Source of the DNA: Ostrinia nubilalis
Lineage: Eukaryota > Arthropoda > Insecta > Lepidoptera > Crambidae
Direction of reading: 5' to 3'
NCBI RefSeq assembly: GCF_963855985.1
Contig: NC_087119.1
Location: 6,674,001 to 6,738,000 of the forward strand
Length of the DNA stretch: 64,000 nucleotides
Position 1 is the first letter of the stretch; each line of letters begins with the position of its first letter. Under the pieces are notes generated by a model. It saw only the letters and a program-made list of their open reading frames with translations. It did not search any database and was not told the origin of the DNA. The position numbers and the translations under genes were made by a program. This document shows positions 53,301 through 64,000 of the stretch, one piece after another.

Positions 53301-54259
53301 ATTATTGTGTGAAATTGTCATAATAGGTGTTCTGTTTGATATCTTTTGTATCTATTGTAATTGTACACATTCAACTTACATTGTATGCAATTACGTTTAT
53401 TTAAAAGCGCTTTGTTATTGTCATGAAACCTATAAAATTTCCTATGTAAATTGAACACTGGTTGAGTTAGTTTTTACCAATAGGTAATTATTTCTCAGGC
53501 GGCGGAGTTTGCGTGTCTATGGCGCATTTAACCTTTGTTGTAATTTCCGCGGTAAACGTATAACCCCGTTTGGATCGAACGGAATAGGGCAGTGCAATAT
53601 AAATGCGCACTTACGTAATCTCATCCATCTGGAGTTGGCCATAAAGGACATTCCTACAAGTCACACGTAACGGCGAATTAGCATAGGTAATAATTGCTAA
53701 ATAAACATTACCAAAAGTGACTGAATACCCTTTTTCGAGCCCACTCATAAACATCCTAAAATGGATTGCGCTACAAATATCATAAGAAGGCTTCACATAT
53801 AAATTACAATTATAGCCCCACTAATCATTTCGTCTTTACAAATATGTACTCCGGTAGTCAACTCTAACGCACCCGGGAGACAATCCAAGTTTTGCTCGTG
53901 TCTGATATTACACGTGCGTTTGTAATAATTGAACGTCGCCTCTATGTGACGAGTCGAAATAATTATTTTAAGGCTCGAGCGAACACTAAAATAAACGCTA
54001 GTGTGATGTCATGAAACAGGCGTTACGTATGCTACACACGCGGCCGAGTATGACATCAGTTTAGCCCGCGCGATCATCTGTTCGGCCGCTGAATTATGAC
54101 TTCCCACGACTCTGATTCACTATATTTTTCTAGAGTTTCAGTTGTTTCTAACAATGTGTCTACTAATTCCGCAATTTCATGTTTGTCACTATCAAAAGAA
54201 ATAATTATAACATTTGATAGCATTTTCCTAATTACGTATGTCGCTCGTTACGTGATTAG
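50346..54259. other. AT-rich stretch without supported gene
   Basis: No convincing exon, RNA gene or repeat is found. Open frames (for example 52460-52708) are short and lack features. Confidence 0.4.
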
Positions 54260-54620
54260 GTGAAAATGAATGAGTGTTGTGGATGATATTCGTGCTCATA
54301 TTGTATTCGGGCACGCCTACACGAGACACGCTAGTGTGCTTTGTTTCTGGTCTCGGTTGAACATGATTATGCTGTTATCGCGGCGCGGTTACGTTCGCAT
54401 CGCGTCACTGGCTCAAAGCGGAGAGCGGGTGGATTCGGTCGCGAGCGCATCACGGTGAGATATGCGGGCGCCGAGCGGGTTGACGGTGATCCCGTATCTC
54501 GGCATGCATCGTCGCAACACAACCCTCGGCTCCCAACACAACCGCTGACAGATTGTGCCACACGCCTCTGGACAGGGGCCAGCCTGCAGAGCGAGCCACT
54601 GTGTGTGACTCGTTCGTGAC
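54260..54620. promoter_or_regulatory. CpG-rich block, candidate promoter or 5' exon
   Basis: It stands out from AT-rich flanks by dense CG dinucleotides (TCGCGGCGCGG, GCGGGCGCCGAGCGGG). Frames are open on both strands (54341-54619 plus; 54669-54367 minus), as expected of GC-rich DNA, so openness is not proof of coding. In moths such islands often mark first exons. Strand and gene are unknown. Confidence 0.4.
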
Positions 54621-57555
54621 GCCGCATATTTTTAACGTAACAAACATCGCAGACACTTTCGAGTGCCAAATGTAAAGTTCACTAACATAGATTTGGCAAG
54701 AGCCGCTATTTACGCGAAGTGTCTATGCGAGCGAATAATCGCGGAACACTTTAGAGCTCCTGGTTCAAGTAGTAATACCAGTTGGCTTCTGAAAAAGTTT
54801 GAATATTTTGCTGTGAGGTTGCTATTTTAAACTGCTGTAGTAGTAGATAAATAGTCATTTTTTGTGAACGTCTAAAATGTTTCTTCAGGGAAAAGTGAGT
54901 CTTGCCCCGTTTTATGTAACATTATGCCCTAATAAAGAAAAAACGCGAAGCTAGGGGTTATCCTTTTATTCGAGCAAACACATATGGAGTCAAGCAAGAG
55001 TAACTATAAGTCGTTGTATTCAAGGAAGTTAGTTTACAATAGACACATTCAGATCCCTTCGCGCTATGCTTTGATTCCGTAACATACCTACATTGTGTGA
55101 TGCGAGGCGATATTGATTTCATGTCTTCGCATTCGAACAGAAGATGTTACACGTAGGTATTAATGAAAGATCTTATGATGGAGAAACAAAACTTTACAAC
55201 CCTGTGCTTTATCGGGGACATTTCATAAATGTTCCTTTGTAGTAGATATCCGGTTTTTATTCGGTTTTGTTTTATTATAAATATAATAATGAAACTACAA
55301 CTGCAGACACTTGGTTGTATTCAGCAAAGTAGGTACCTACACACTGAGCTGTGAAATACAGTAAAATTTAATTAGCATACAAGTTTGCAAGCAAACGCGG
55401 GTTAATTAATAACAGCAATCATTTCATGTTTTAGAACAAAATGAAAGCAACTACGAAAGAGCTACCTATAATTTTCTTTCGTTTCGTTAGAACGTACAAG
55501 TAACTACCTACTGTTAAGAAAACTCAATGGATCTGAATTAAAGCTACCGACTTGCTAGCGCTGCACTGGTGAAAACGCGAAAAAGAAGTTATTCATCGTA
55601 ATGAACGTCTTTAAATGCGCAATAAGCCATATCTCGTGACTCTCTTAGTTTAGTGACTACGTAATAATATAATAGGGGATATAACTGACAATAATGTCTC
55701 GGATGTCGCCAACCATCTGACCAATTGGCATTTCCCAAGACGATTCGTTGGCAAGCGTCAATATTGCAATGTGCAACTGCAACTTGACAAAGATTTGGCA
55801 TATCCCAAGATTTGGGTTTTATTGTAATGCTATTGTCAATTATTCTATATTGAGTTAGTTACTTATTATGCACCGACCTAACCAATGCTCAATATTCAGC
55901 CAAAACGAATGTGCCTAATGATATGTAATTAAAATAATTTATTATTAACCCAGTCCTTGGGAGATGTAAACAAACATACCTACTCTAACTATGTTTACAT
56001 TGCGTTACGAGCTGGCAATCGGTTAATAAAATAACGCTACGAAATTTTTATTTCAGATCGAGTAAGACTGAATACAAACAATATGCAAAAATATCGTCAA
56101 CGTGCTGTCGCGAATCAATCAAATTAAAATTACCTACGATCCTACGAATCATCGACACCTTCATCCAACAACAATATTTATCAACCGGCAATTCGGGAAG
56201 TCATCCAGCACACACATCGCCGCCGTCACCATTTCATACTCAGCTGAATGTCTATAGCCAAACGGTTGTTTTTTACAAATCAAATAGGTGTAATTAAGCG
56301 GAAACCATTATGTGAAAAAGTGCTTTTGGATACGCATCAATGACATCCGATTTAATTATTATTGTTTTATTAGTACTCTTGTTTCAGCGTTTTGTTCTTC
56401 GATGGGCAGTTAAAAGGCTTAATTTATTGCGGCAGTACAATTAACCTCATTCTGTTTTCTGGGTCTAACCTTCAAACGGTGTCGAGTAAATGTTATCGTC
56501 GCAGCATTTTTTCGAGACCCATTAGCGACATATGGCTCTAAATAGAACACTAAAATTTAGGTGATGTCTAATAATAACGGGTCGAGTTGTATAATCGTAA
56601 TCAGGTCTTACGACAAGATTGCCAATTCGCCACGTGAATGAAAATAAAGCTAAGGGTAATCCCATCTCACGTTCTAAGTGGCAGACGGCTGTAACTATTT
56701 TAGTGTTTATCAGATAACAAGCCCCTGTTTGAAATATAAATACGCGTAATGAGATTAAGGCTTGGTATTTCTGCTAAAGTAGGTATTTCGCGCTGTCAAA
56801 ATCTGCGCGCGCAATACTTCGCCGAAGACAGCGCGCCAAAGAGCTCTCGCGGCTACACAGTATAGAAATACGCAGTTTGGAAATACGCAGTTGGTTAGGT
56901 TAGGTTGACTTCCTTCCGTTTAAGCGTCACACTCACAGCACTTTCTAATACAAATCATATCCAAGTGATACAAATTAAAACAACTTTCAAAATTTTTGGG
57001 AATATTATTTTAGAATCGAATAAATATAGAATATAACTGCCAAAGTAAACACGGTTCAAAGAGGCGTGGCGTCACCCGACCTTCCGGAAGTTCCGCGCCG
57101 GCTAAAAGAATTTCAAGATTACGTCACCCGACCTATCGGTAGATCCTCGGGAGCTTGAGCGATTGGAAAAACATTTTATGATCAGTTACTCGTAGTAGCG
57201 ATTATTTAGAGCTTGGATAATAAATTATAGTTGATGCAATTTACAAAGCTTTGCATGTGGTTAATTACATTAATCAGTACACGCATCAATTTTGTTCAGT
57301 CTTTTTGTTTATTAATAAGTAAAAATATCATAATAAAATTGCATACATATTTGTTTGTATTGGTCTGGGTGTTTTCTTTCCATAATTTATGTATAACGTA
57401 TGTACGGGGCTCTGTATCGAAAATCACTATGAGCAATAAGCATCACACACGGTTACCTGGAGTGCATAACCGCAGCAAAAAGCTTGCCATCTTAAATGAA
57501 CGGTATAATATCGAGGTTTCGTCAGTACAGTTGCGAACAAAGGTGTTTGTGTAGT
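54621..57555. other. Unassigned DNA
   Basis: Mostly AT-rich. GC-richer patches at 56790-56890 (GCGCGCGCAATACTTCGCCG) and 57060-57155 carry two copies of GTCACCCGACCT, 59 bp apart. No exon is supported. Confidence 0.35.
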
Positions 57556-58143
57556 GTAGTTGAGCGATGGGTGCCGGGAATAAAGCCACAATCGACAAAA
57601 CACAATTTTACAGGAGAAGAGATTTAGTGTCAATTTTGAATAATTCTAAACTACGAGGCGTATCAAAACGGTTTGTATATCAAACGATGCGTTATTTTTT
57701 CTGGAGTAACATTTAATGTGCATAAGGTTATAGTGCTTAGAATATACTTTAAAAAGGTAGAAATGATGAAAGTCGGTTCCGTAAGAGTGCATTGTGGTTT
57801 TATTCCGGTAAAAAGTGTGCAATTAATCAAACAGCAATAGTGTATTGCAGCCTCGGGCGCTGATCTGAAGGATACAGTAATAGCCGTTTGCTTGTAGAAG
57901 ATTTAAATAAAAGTTTTAACATTGTATATGGCACGATTATTCCGGTCAACAAATTTTAAATGATGAATGGGAATAACGATTCAATATCCATAGTGCTTTT
58001 GGTAAATCAGGCAGTTTCAAAGATAAAATTCTGAAAAAAATTCAATAGGTGTATAGGGACCCGCAGTTTACTAAAATCACTTAATCGGAAAACTGCTGCT
58101 ATGGCTATTGCGGCTTTGTTCCAGGCACCCATCGAGTTGAGAG
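57556..58143. mobile_element. Inverted-repeat element with GTTGAGCGATGGGTGCC ends
   Basis: AGTTGAGCGATGGGTGCCGG..AATAAAGCCACAATCG at the left pairs with CGGCTTTGTTCCAGGCACCC..ATCGAGTTGA at the right (about 38 bp). The interior (57765-57830) holds another AAAGTCGG..TGTGGTTTTATTCCGG stretch similar to the ends. About 588 bp, no frame. Confidence 0.75.
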
Positions 58144-58253
58144 GTCAGATTATTGAAATAATAAAACGAACATTTTATTTTTTAAATACATTTTAAAAAT
58201 AATTTACATTACAGATAACAATGAGAGGATGACATTGCAAGGTGGTGCCAGTC

Positions 58254-58540
58254 CAGTCTTAAATCCGTTGATATATGCTGCATCTGCCATGTTTTTGGCT
58301 AAAAGATTCTTCTATCTTGCAGTTTAGACTTTTATTACAGACCTCAGACAGTATTTTTGGAAAACTTTTACGCATGGTGGAGGAAGGGACGCTCTAGACA
58401 CTCAAGTCTACAAGGAGTCACATGAACTCCAGTTTTAAATCCGTTGACATCTGCTGCATCTGCCATCTTTTTGGCTAGAAGATTCTTCTATCTTGCAGCT
58501 TAGACCTTTAGCTACAGACCTTAGACAGTATTTTTTATTA
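58254..58540. repeat. Two-copy direct repeat, period about 178 bp
   Basis: AAATCCGTTGAYATMTGCTGCATCTGCCAT and GATTCTTCTATCTTGCAG..ACAGTATTTTT occur at 58254-58360 and again at 58431-58540, about 90% alike, with unrelated spacer between them. Non-coding. Confidence 0.85.
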
Positions 58541-59199
58541 TTTATTTGTGTCAGTGTGCTCTTCTAAAGAGTGTAAGACGATTGTATGTAGGTACTATTA
58601 AAATGTAATTTTAACTCATTGGTTTTGTCTCATATTTGAGGAATGTACTATGTATCATGAGTAGAGTCTTCGTTTAAAAGGATGCGAACGATTTAAATTT
58701 CAATAGGTAGACAAAATTGATAATTTTTAATGAGGATCAGTACTGTTGTAGAAAATTCAATAAAACTAGTATCTACGTTAATCTTTAAGACATAAGAAAG
58801 ATATATCTTTTTGAATTATCCAAATCGGACCATTACTTACGAAGATATTAAGTAATAAACATAGACCGTTTTTGCCGCTAAAAGTCAACGTACGCAGGGC
58901 CGCGTGACGTCATTATATCCGAATCGAGCGCAGCCGGCGTACTATTGGGATGGAAAATATTTTTTTCCAGCTAAACTATCAGTTTTAGAAAAAAACTTTT
59001 AATAACATTTATTCATCAAAATAAAGTAACCTATCGACCAGTAATTTAAAAAAATAAAAATTGTGAAAAATAAGTATCGCTATGTCCAAAAACCACATTT
59101 TCATAGGATTCGATGCAATGCGGAGACGCGGTTGGGGTGAGTCTAACTTAATGATTGTTTGTATTGAACATAATATGATGCTAATAATACCCAGTTTCT

Positions 59200-59620
59200 G
59201 GCCTGGAGGGGGGGGGGGGGGGATAAGTCATACCCAGCTTATAGCCTGGGGGGAGGGGCAAGCCTTACCCAGCTTCTGGGCTTGGTGGGAGGGGGGGAGA
59301 GGCAAGTCATACCCAGTTTCTGGCCGGGGGGGGGGGGGGGGTAAGTCATACCCGGCTTCTGGCCGAGGGGGAGTCATACCTAGCTTATGCTTATAGACTG
59401 GGGGAAGGGACTAGCCTTACCCAGCTTCTGGGGGGGGGGGGGGGGGGGGTGTCAAGTCATAACCACTTTCTATGGGCTGGGGGGAGGGGCTAGCCTTACC
59501 CAGCTTCTGGCCTGGGGGGAGGGGGGAAGTCAAGTCATACCCAGTTTCTGGCCTGGGGGGGGGGGGGGGGTATGTAATACTCAGCTTCTGGCCGAGGGGG
59601 AGTCATACCCAGCTTCGAGG
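59200..59620 (+). repeat. G-rich minisatellite, copy B
   Basis: Units as in 33005-33515, with G runs up to about 19 (near 59431-59449). Array length and order differ from copy A, showing independent change since duplication. Homopolymer lengths may be unreliable in the assembly. Confidence 0.88.
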
Positions 59621-59642
59621 CTAAGATTAAATAGATTTCCAG

Positions 59643-59703
59643 GAGGGAGCAGCTGTCCGTTCCTGCAGCAGCTGGCCCGCCCATGGGAACGGCGAATAGA
59701 TAG
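59643..59703 (+). pseudogene. Exon-like captured segment, copy B (frameshifted)
   Basis: Between ATTTCCAG and GTAGGT as in copy A, but 61 bp: one extra G (CTGTCCGTTCCTG) breaks the frame that is open in 33539-33598. The remaining sequence (CAGCAGCTGGCCCGCCCATG) is identical. Confidence 0.55.
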
Positions 59704-60327
59704 GTAGGTACGTAGGTTTAACTCAGAAAAACTAAATAACAGGTAGGTATTGCGTGTACATCGAAATGATCTTCATAGCAATGTCTTAGAGTCTAGGCAG
59801 AGTGTATCTGCCTCAGCTATACCTTATTGTTAGAAGTAAATAAATTAATACTTATACATTTTTATATTTTACTTGGAAGAAGATATGACTCTAACAACAC
59901 TTATGAACACTTTATTTGAATAAATCGCCAAATATACCACCGCGGAGACCCCAATCGCGTCTCTGCGTTCCATTGAACCGTATGAGCGTATGGATTTTTT
60001 GCGTTATTTTTCACAATTTCTATTTTTAAAAATTACCTATCGATAGCTTACTTTATTCTGATGAATAAATGTCATTACAAGTTTTTCTCTAAAACTGATA
60101 GTTTGGCTAGAAAAAAATATTTTCTATCCACGCAGTACGCCGGCAGCGTTCGGATCGGATATAATGACGTCATCGTCCCCGCGCCGGGCGGTCAGTGAAC
60201 TTTTTTAGTAATTTGGCCATAACTTCGTCAATTTTTGTCGTAGAACAAAAATTTTTGGACTGTGTATTATGGATTTCTTAGCCCTATAAATCTGCATTCA
60301 CAGCTAAAAATCGAAATGATCCTCATT

Positions 60328-62989
60328 ATCAAAAATTTAAGCTTTCTCCAGTAACACTGATATTATTATACTGTGACTCATAAAAGTCATCATTGTCAAA
60401 AATATTGACAAATCGCGAACTGTCACGGCCAAAAAACTGACACGCGTCCGTCCTCCGTAAGCGCCACCGCGCGACTGATTGAGATTGTCCAAGCCGTCAT
60501 GGACGATTTTTTCCACATTTTTTAACATAGTAACTAAATAAGACGCAATATAAAAATTACATCCGTTAAAAGCCCTCAAGTTATTTCTGAACTTTAGTTT
60601 AGTAAAAGATTTAGAATCTCAAATCGCTTATTTTAAAAATAAAACCATAAATAGAAAACGAATAGAGGTAACTTTGGGAATTTATTCTATCGAGTCAACT
60701 TCATCAAATCGTGTTTCCATCCGTTAATAGCCCTCGAAAATATCCTCAACTATGCCCAATAAAAATCTTAGCCTTTAATTTTACTGTTTAGTACCTCAAA
60801 AATGAAAAATGAAAACCTCATTTTCGCCATTTTCTCTGCTACCCGGCCTTAAGTATCTTGTAAGCTTAGATTCTATTAAATAGTCTATTTATTCTTTAGA
60901 TTCTATTTTCGAAACAATAGTTCTATTCTACCAAAATACTAATTGTTTCTCACCTACAAACATTTCTTCATCTTGGGTATTTCAAATTAGACAGTTAAAT
61001 AAAATAAAGAAATAATGCACTTCGCCACAGTCTGTAAGATTAAAATGCGAGCGACTCCACCGTTTAGGTAGGTACCATGCAATTTGTGCACCGAGATAAA
61101 GTAGAAAATCAAACAGAAGGCAATATCGCGGAGACGTGTAAAATAAGAATATACGAGGTCGCTGCACTAGCAATTTGTGGGAACATTTGTGTCACCTTTA
61201 CCTGGAACACATTTTTCTAGAATGATTGAAAACTGTGTTTGTAAAATGGAATATAAATTCTGCATTTTGGGACTGAGTCTTTTGACTAGCATTTTTGCAA
61301 ATAATTCTGGTTAAAGGTTTGCCTGTGTAAACATTCGTTATGGATTGAAGAAATTTCTCATAAAATCTAAGTTGTGGTAGCTATTAAAATCCATCAAGTC
61401 CTTTACCCAACTTAAGATATTGCACTGAGCATATACGCAGTCTAACGTAAAAATGATCTTTTACCAAGATGGAAGATCAAACAGTTTAAGAAAATGTAAT
61501 GGATCCCTTTTACATTTTATGAAGAGTAACTTGAGAATAAGGATTTTGCTTGGGGCTCAATAAGATTTTTAATGTCGCCATTCGTTACATAGATAAAGTT
61601 AACATTTTATAATAATTGCCGACTAACTGAAGAAATGCAGCCTGATGTTATAATTTAAAGCGTTTTTGCCCTTATGATCTTCACCGTATTAGAATTTTTC
61701 TAAACGTTTGAGGAAGTAAGTATGTAGTATACTCAGAAACTTATTTAACTATCTATTATTTTCTTGAAATTCCATAGAACATCATAATTATGATTAACTA
61801 ATCCGGAACATGAGACAGCCTTTCAAAATACCGTAAAGACGACACATGAATCATGATACATTGGCCCAAGCTCGTAATATTGTGAAGAATGTAAGCAGAT
61901 GGCAGCTATGTTTACGAGATGAAAAAGAGTTAACCAAACAGTCCAAGTATCAACCATTCCTATTTGAAGTTAGATCAAAAGAGTGCGCGTTCTGTCAGTT
62001 TCGGGAAACAATAGTCTGAGAAAGGTTTTATATTTAAATTATTTTTATATTTCAATTAATTGATGGAACGAGTTCAATTTAATTCATAGCTATAGTCATT
62101 TATGTGTGTGAATAAGCTACAAAACGTTATAACAAAGAGTTGTAGTGTAGAACCTATGGTCCTGTCCGTTACTTAAGGTCCTGCAATTTCTAGCACCACT
62201 GCCGTCCAGCTGTCTCATCATGTACCTATGCTAGTACTTACTTATGTAAAAGCGTGCTGTGCATATTGGCAATTCGTTGGTGGGAAATCTACTGCCTAAA
62301 ATAAACATAGTAATAAACTTATGCTCACCGTTGACAAATACTAGCGCTAAAATATTATAGTTAATGGAAATTGGATAATAATAATCGATTTAAATTTTGT
62401 TGCACAGTACTCGTAATTCATGTAAGTCATGAACATAGTCGGTTTCTATTAAATTATAGCATAGTTACGTAAACAAGAATCCTAAATAGCAATTCTTTTG
62501 ATGTGTAGGTATCAAAGGGAATTTTAATATTTAGGTAAGCATTATTTTTTTATTAGTAAGAAGCACGTACTTATCGGGTTTTATTATAGAAACTCTTAGG
62601 GAATAGAAAATTTGCTCGCCCACTTAAGTTTCAAGTACGTAATTATTATCCTATAAATACGCAATAGCAGGCGACTTTGTTCTCGTCGAACACTGTGAAG
62701 GGTTTTAAAAGAATTTCCAATATAAATCTTTAATAATCCCACCTGATAAAGCTTTTAATCCTCCTAATTGCCGACTTAGGGCCGAGTTCACCAACTGTCA
62801 TTTAACCAATGTTTGAGTAATCGGCCGATTAATTTTTAAACGTCGTTTACGCAGCCGGTTAACTATTCGCTGTTCACCACGAATATTTTAACCGTGATTA
62901 GTAAATCGGGGAATCACCATCCGTTCAGGAGTGAATGAATGAATGCTATAAGTTTACTCAATAGAGAAGTCACGTCGTTATATTGAGGC
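60328..62989. other. AT-rich stretch, no firm feature
   Basis: At 62776-62810 the phrase GGGCCGAGTTCACCAACTGT looks like one end of a known style of lepidopteran MITE, but the other end is not found. Otherwise unassigned. Confidence 0.4.
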
Positions 62990-63238
62990 TTCCGGCGACT
63001 GGGACCGCAATTAACTAGGACCGCGGTCCCAGTCGCCGGATCCATAAAAAATTAATAATTTTCTTCCGGCGACTGGGACCACTCATAGATAACTTAAAAG
63101 AAAATATTATTCAATCCAAAATCAGTACAGTACTAAAATCCATGAGTGGTCCCAGTCGCCGGAAGAAAATTGTTTAATTTTTACGCATCCGGCGACTGGG
63201 ACCGCGGTCCCAGTTAATTGCGGTCCCAGTTGACGGAA
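62990..63238. repeat. Alternating palindrome array of CCGGCGACTGGGACC
   Basis: Six copies of TCCGGCGACTGGGACC alternate in orientation: forward 62991, reverse 63025-63040, forward 63065-63080, reverse 63148-63163, forward 63188-63203, reverse 63222-63237 (diverged). GGACCGCGGTCC palindromes join some pairs. The whole is also an overall palindrome centred near 63114. Probably a small foldback element. Confidence 0.92.
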
Positions 63239-63525
63239 TCCTCGTTATATTTAGTTAGCACGAGTTTTGGTGACATTTATATTTAGTAGCATAATATAAA
63301 ACACTTTCAACTTGAGAAGTACGAGAACGCATTGGGATCATTATGCTAGCCTGTAGTGTTCAATTTGAACGGGTAATAACGTCACGGTGCTGTTACTGTC
63401 AAATGTCACTCGTGCTAGTTTTATTCTCCGTGTTGATCATTGAGGGTGTTAATGTTATGTTTGTTTGTTTGTTTGTTGTGAATAATTGGGATGATGACAT
63501 TGATGATGACTGGGTAATGAAATCG

Positions 63526-63776
63526 AAATTCTATTTAGTCCGTCAGACAGATAATAAATAATACTGGACACGTATTTTTTAATAATTGCATAATTACAGT
63601 ATTATATCGAGATGAAATGTGTCACTTTTGAGTAAAAAATCTACATAGGCGTGACGTAACGCGCCATTTCAACTCGATGTAGCACTGTGAAAAATAAAGA
63701 ATATTTTTGAGCCTAATACCTACCTATTTTCTAATCATCTGTCTGACGGACAAATAATTGAAATTTTATCATCTAG
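63526..63776. mobile_element. Inverted-repeat MITE with GTCCGTCAGACAGAT arms
   Basis: AAATTCTATTTAGTCCGTCA..GACAGAT at the left and ATCTGTCTGACGGACAAATA..AATTT at the right pair over about 28 bp around a 180-bp AT-rich spacer. No target duplication is identified. Confidence 0.75.
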
Positions 63777-64000
63777 CCTCTAGGTCGCCTTGGTCTGGTC
63801 TCTATATTATCTTCAAGAATTTCAAGATTTTCAAGAAGGCTTATGTAGTGATCTTGATAGTTATCAATTAATACATTGAACACTTGACTACATGTTTGTT
63901 TATCTATTCTCAAAACCAGCGAAATTCGAAACAATGGTGCAACTGTTGCAGCCAAACTCATAGAAAAAATGCCATATTATGTCCAACAAATGGTACTAAA

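Larger units (their letters stand above)
58729..60327 (+). mobile_element. Inverted-repeat element with G-rich minisatellite and exon-like insert, copy B
   Basis: Same organisation as 32532-34209: AATGAGGATCA ends, long inverted arms with TGACGTCAT, G-rich tandem units (59200-59620), exon-like piece (59643-59703), right arm 59880-60327. It differs in the number and length of minisatellite units and by a short extra stretch near 59786-59818. Confidence 0.88.

Noticed and set aside
56890..56910. TTAGG-like telomeric repeats (GGTTAGGTTAGGTTG)
   Set aside because: Only about three units, too few to be a telomeric insertion.
57060..57100. Heat-shock-element-like CTTCCGGAAGTTCC
   Set aside because: The third unit is out of spacing by one base and no gene start is established nearby.
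57231..57554. 107-codon plus-strand open frame with hydrophobic start
   Set aside because: The hydrophobic run reflects T-rich DNA and its end runs to the border of an inverted-repeat element (57556). No conserved features.

Overview
The window looks like nuclear DNA from a lepidopteran insect. It is AT-rich and intron-rich, and it is crowded with short non-autonomous transposons. It carries several copies of an RTE-type LINE 3' end with an (ATG)n or GAT-rich tail, and other repeat tails of the kind common in moths and butterflies. No bacterial, organellar or viral gene organisation is seen.

One protein-coding gene can be read with confidence. It runs on the minus strand from about 29149 leftward to at least 931 and encodes an Ack-family (TNK2-like) non-receptor tyrosine kinase. 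Thirteen coding segments join in phase. In order they give an N-terminal SAM-like domain (29149-24780), a complete tyrosine kinase domain with all catalytic motifs (24704-7167), an SH3 domain (6862-5579), a CRIB-type Cdc42-binding motif (3894-3670) and a proline-rich segment (1099-931). About 585 residues are visible; the C-terminal part is probably beyond the left edge. The kinase core resembles the insect Ack-like (Drosophila PR2) branch. A possible duplicated exon start lies at 209.

The Ack introns hold most of the accessory DNA. Intron 12 (1100-3669) holds a hAT-type MITE and a nested inverted-repeat element. The 15.5 kb intron 5 (8819-24298) holds a hAT-like element with an internal foldback, three further hAT-type elements with exact 8-bp target duplications, and a near-identical tandem duplication of about 3.3-4.0 kb (12980-20296). 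Intron 2 (24961-28996) holds a 3 kb foldback element with exact 7-bp target duplications.

From 29.2 kb to the right end there is no second gene I can establish. There are weak hints: a short plus-strand start-plus-donor at 35351 and a CpG-rich block at 54.26-54.62 kb that may be a promoter or 5' exon. The rest is AT-rich DNA with more mobile elements. These include two copies, 26 kb apart, of an inverted-repeat element with a G-rich minisatellite and a captured exon-like segment (32532-34209 and 58729-60327). There is also a decayed RTE inside inverted repeats (37.3-38.9 kb), a piggyBac-like TTAA element (45921-46872), a perfect 26-bp-stem hairpin (41670-41729) and an alternating palindrome array (62990-63238).

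All boundaries come from reading the sequence by eye. Splice sites are supported by consensus and by unbroken reading phase, not by transcript data.
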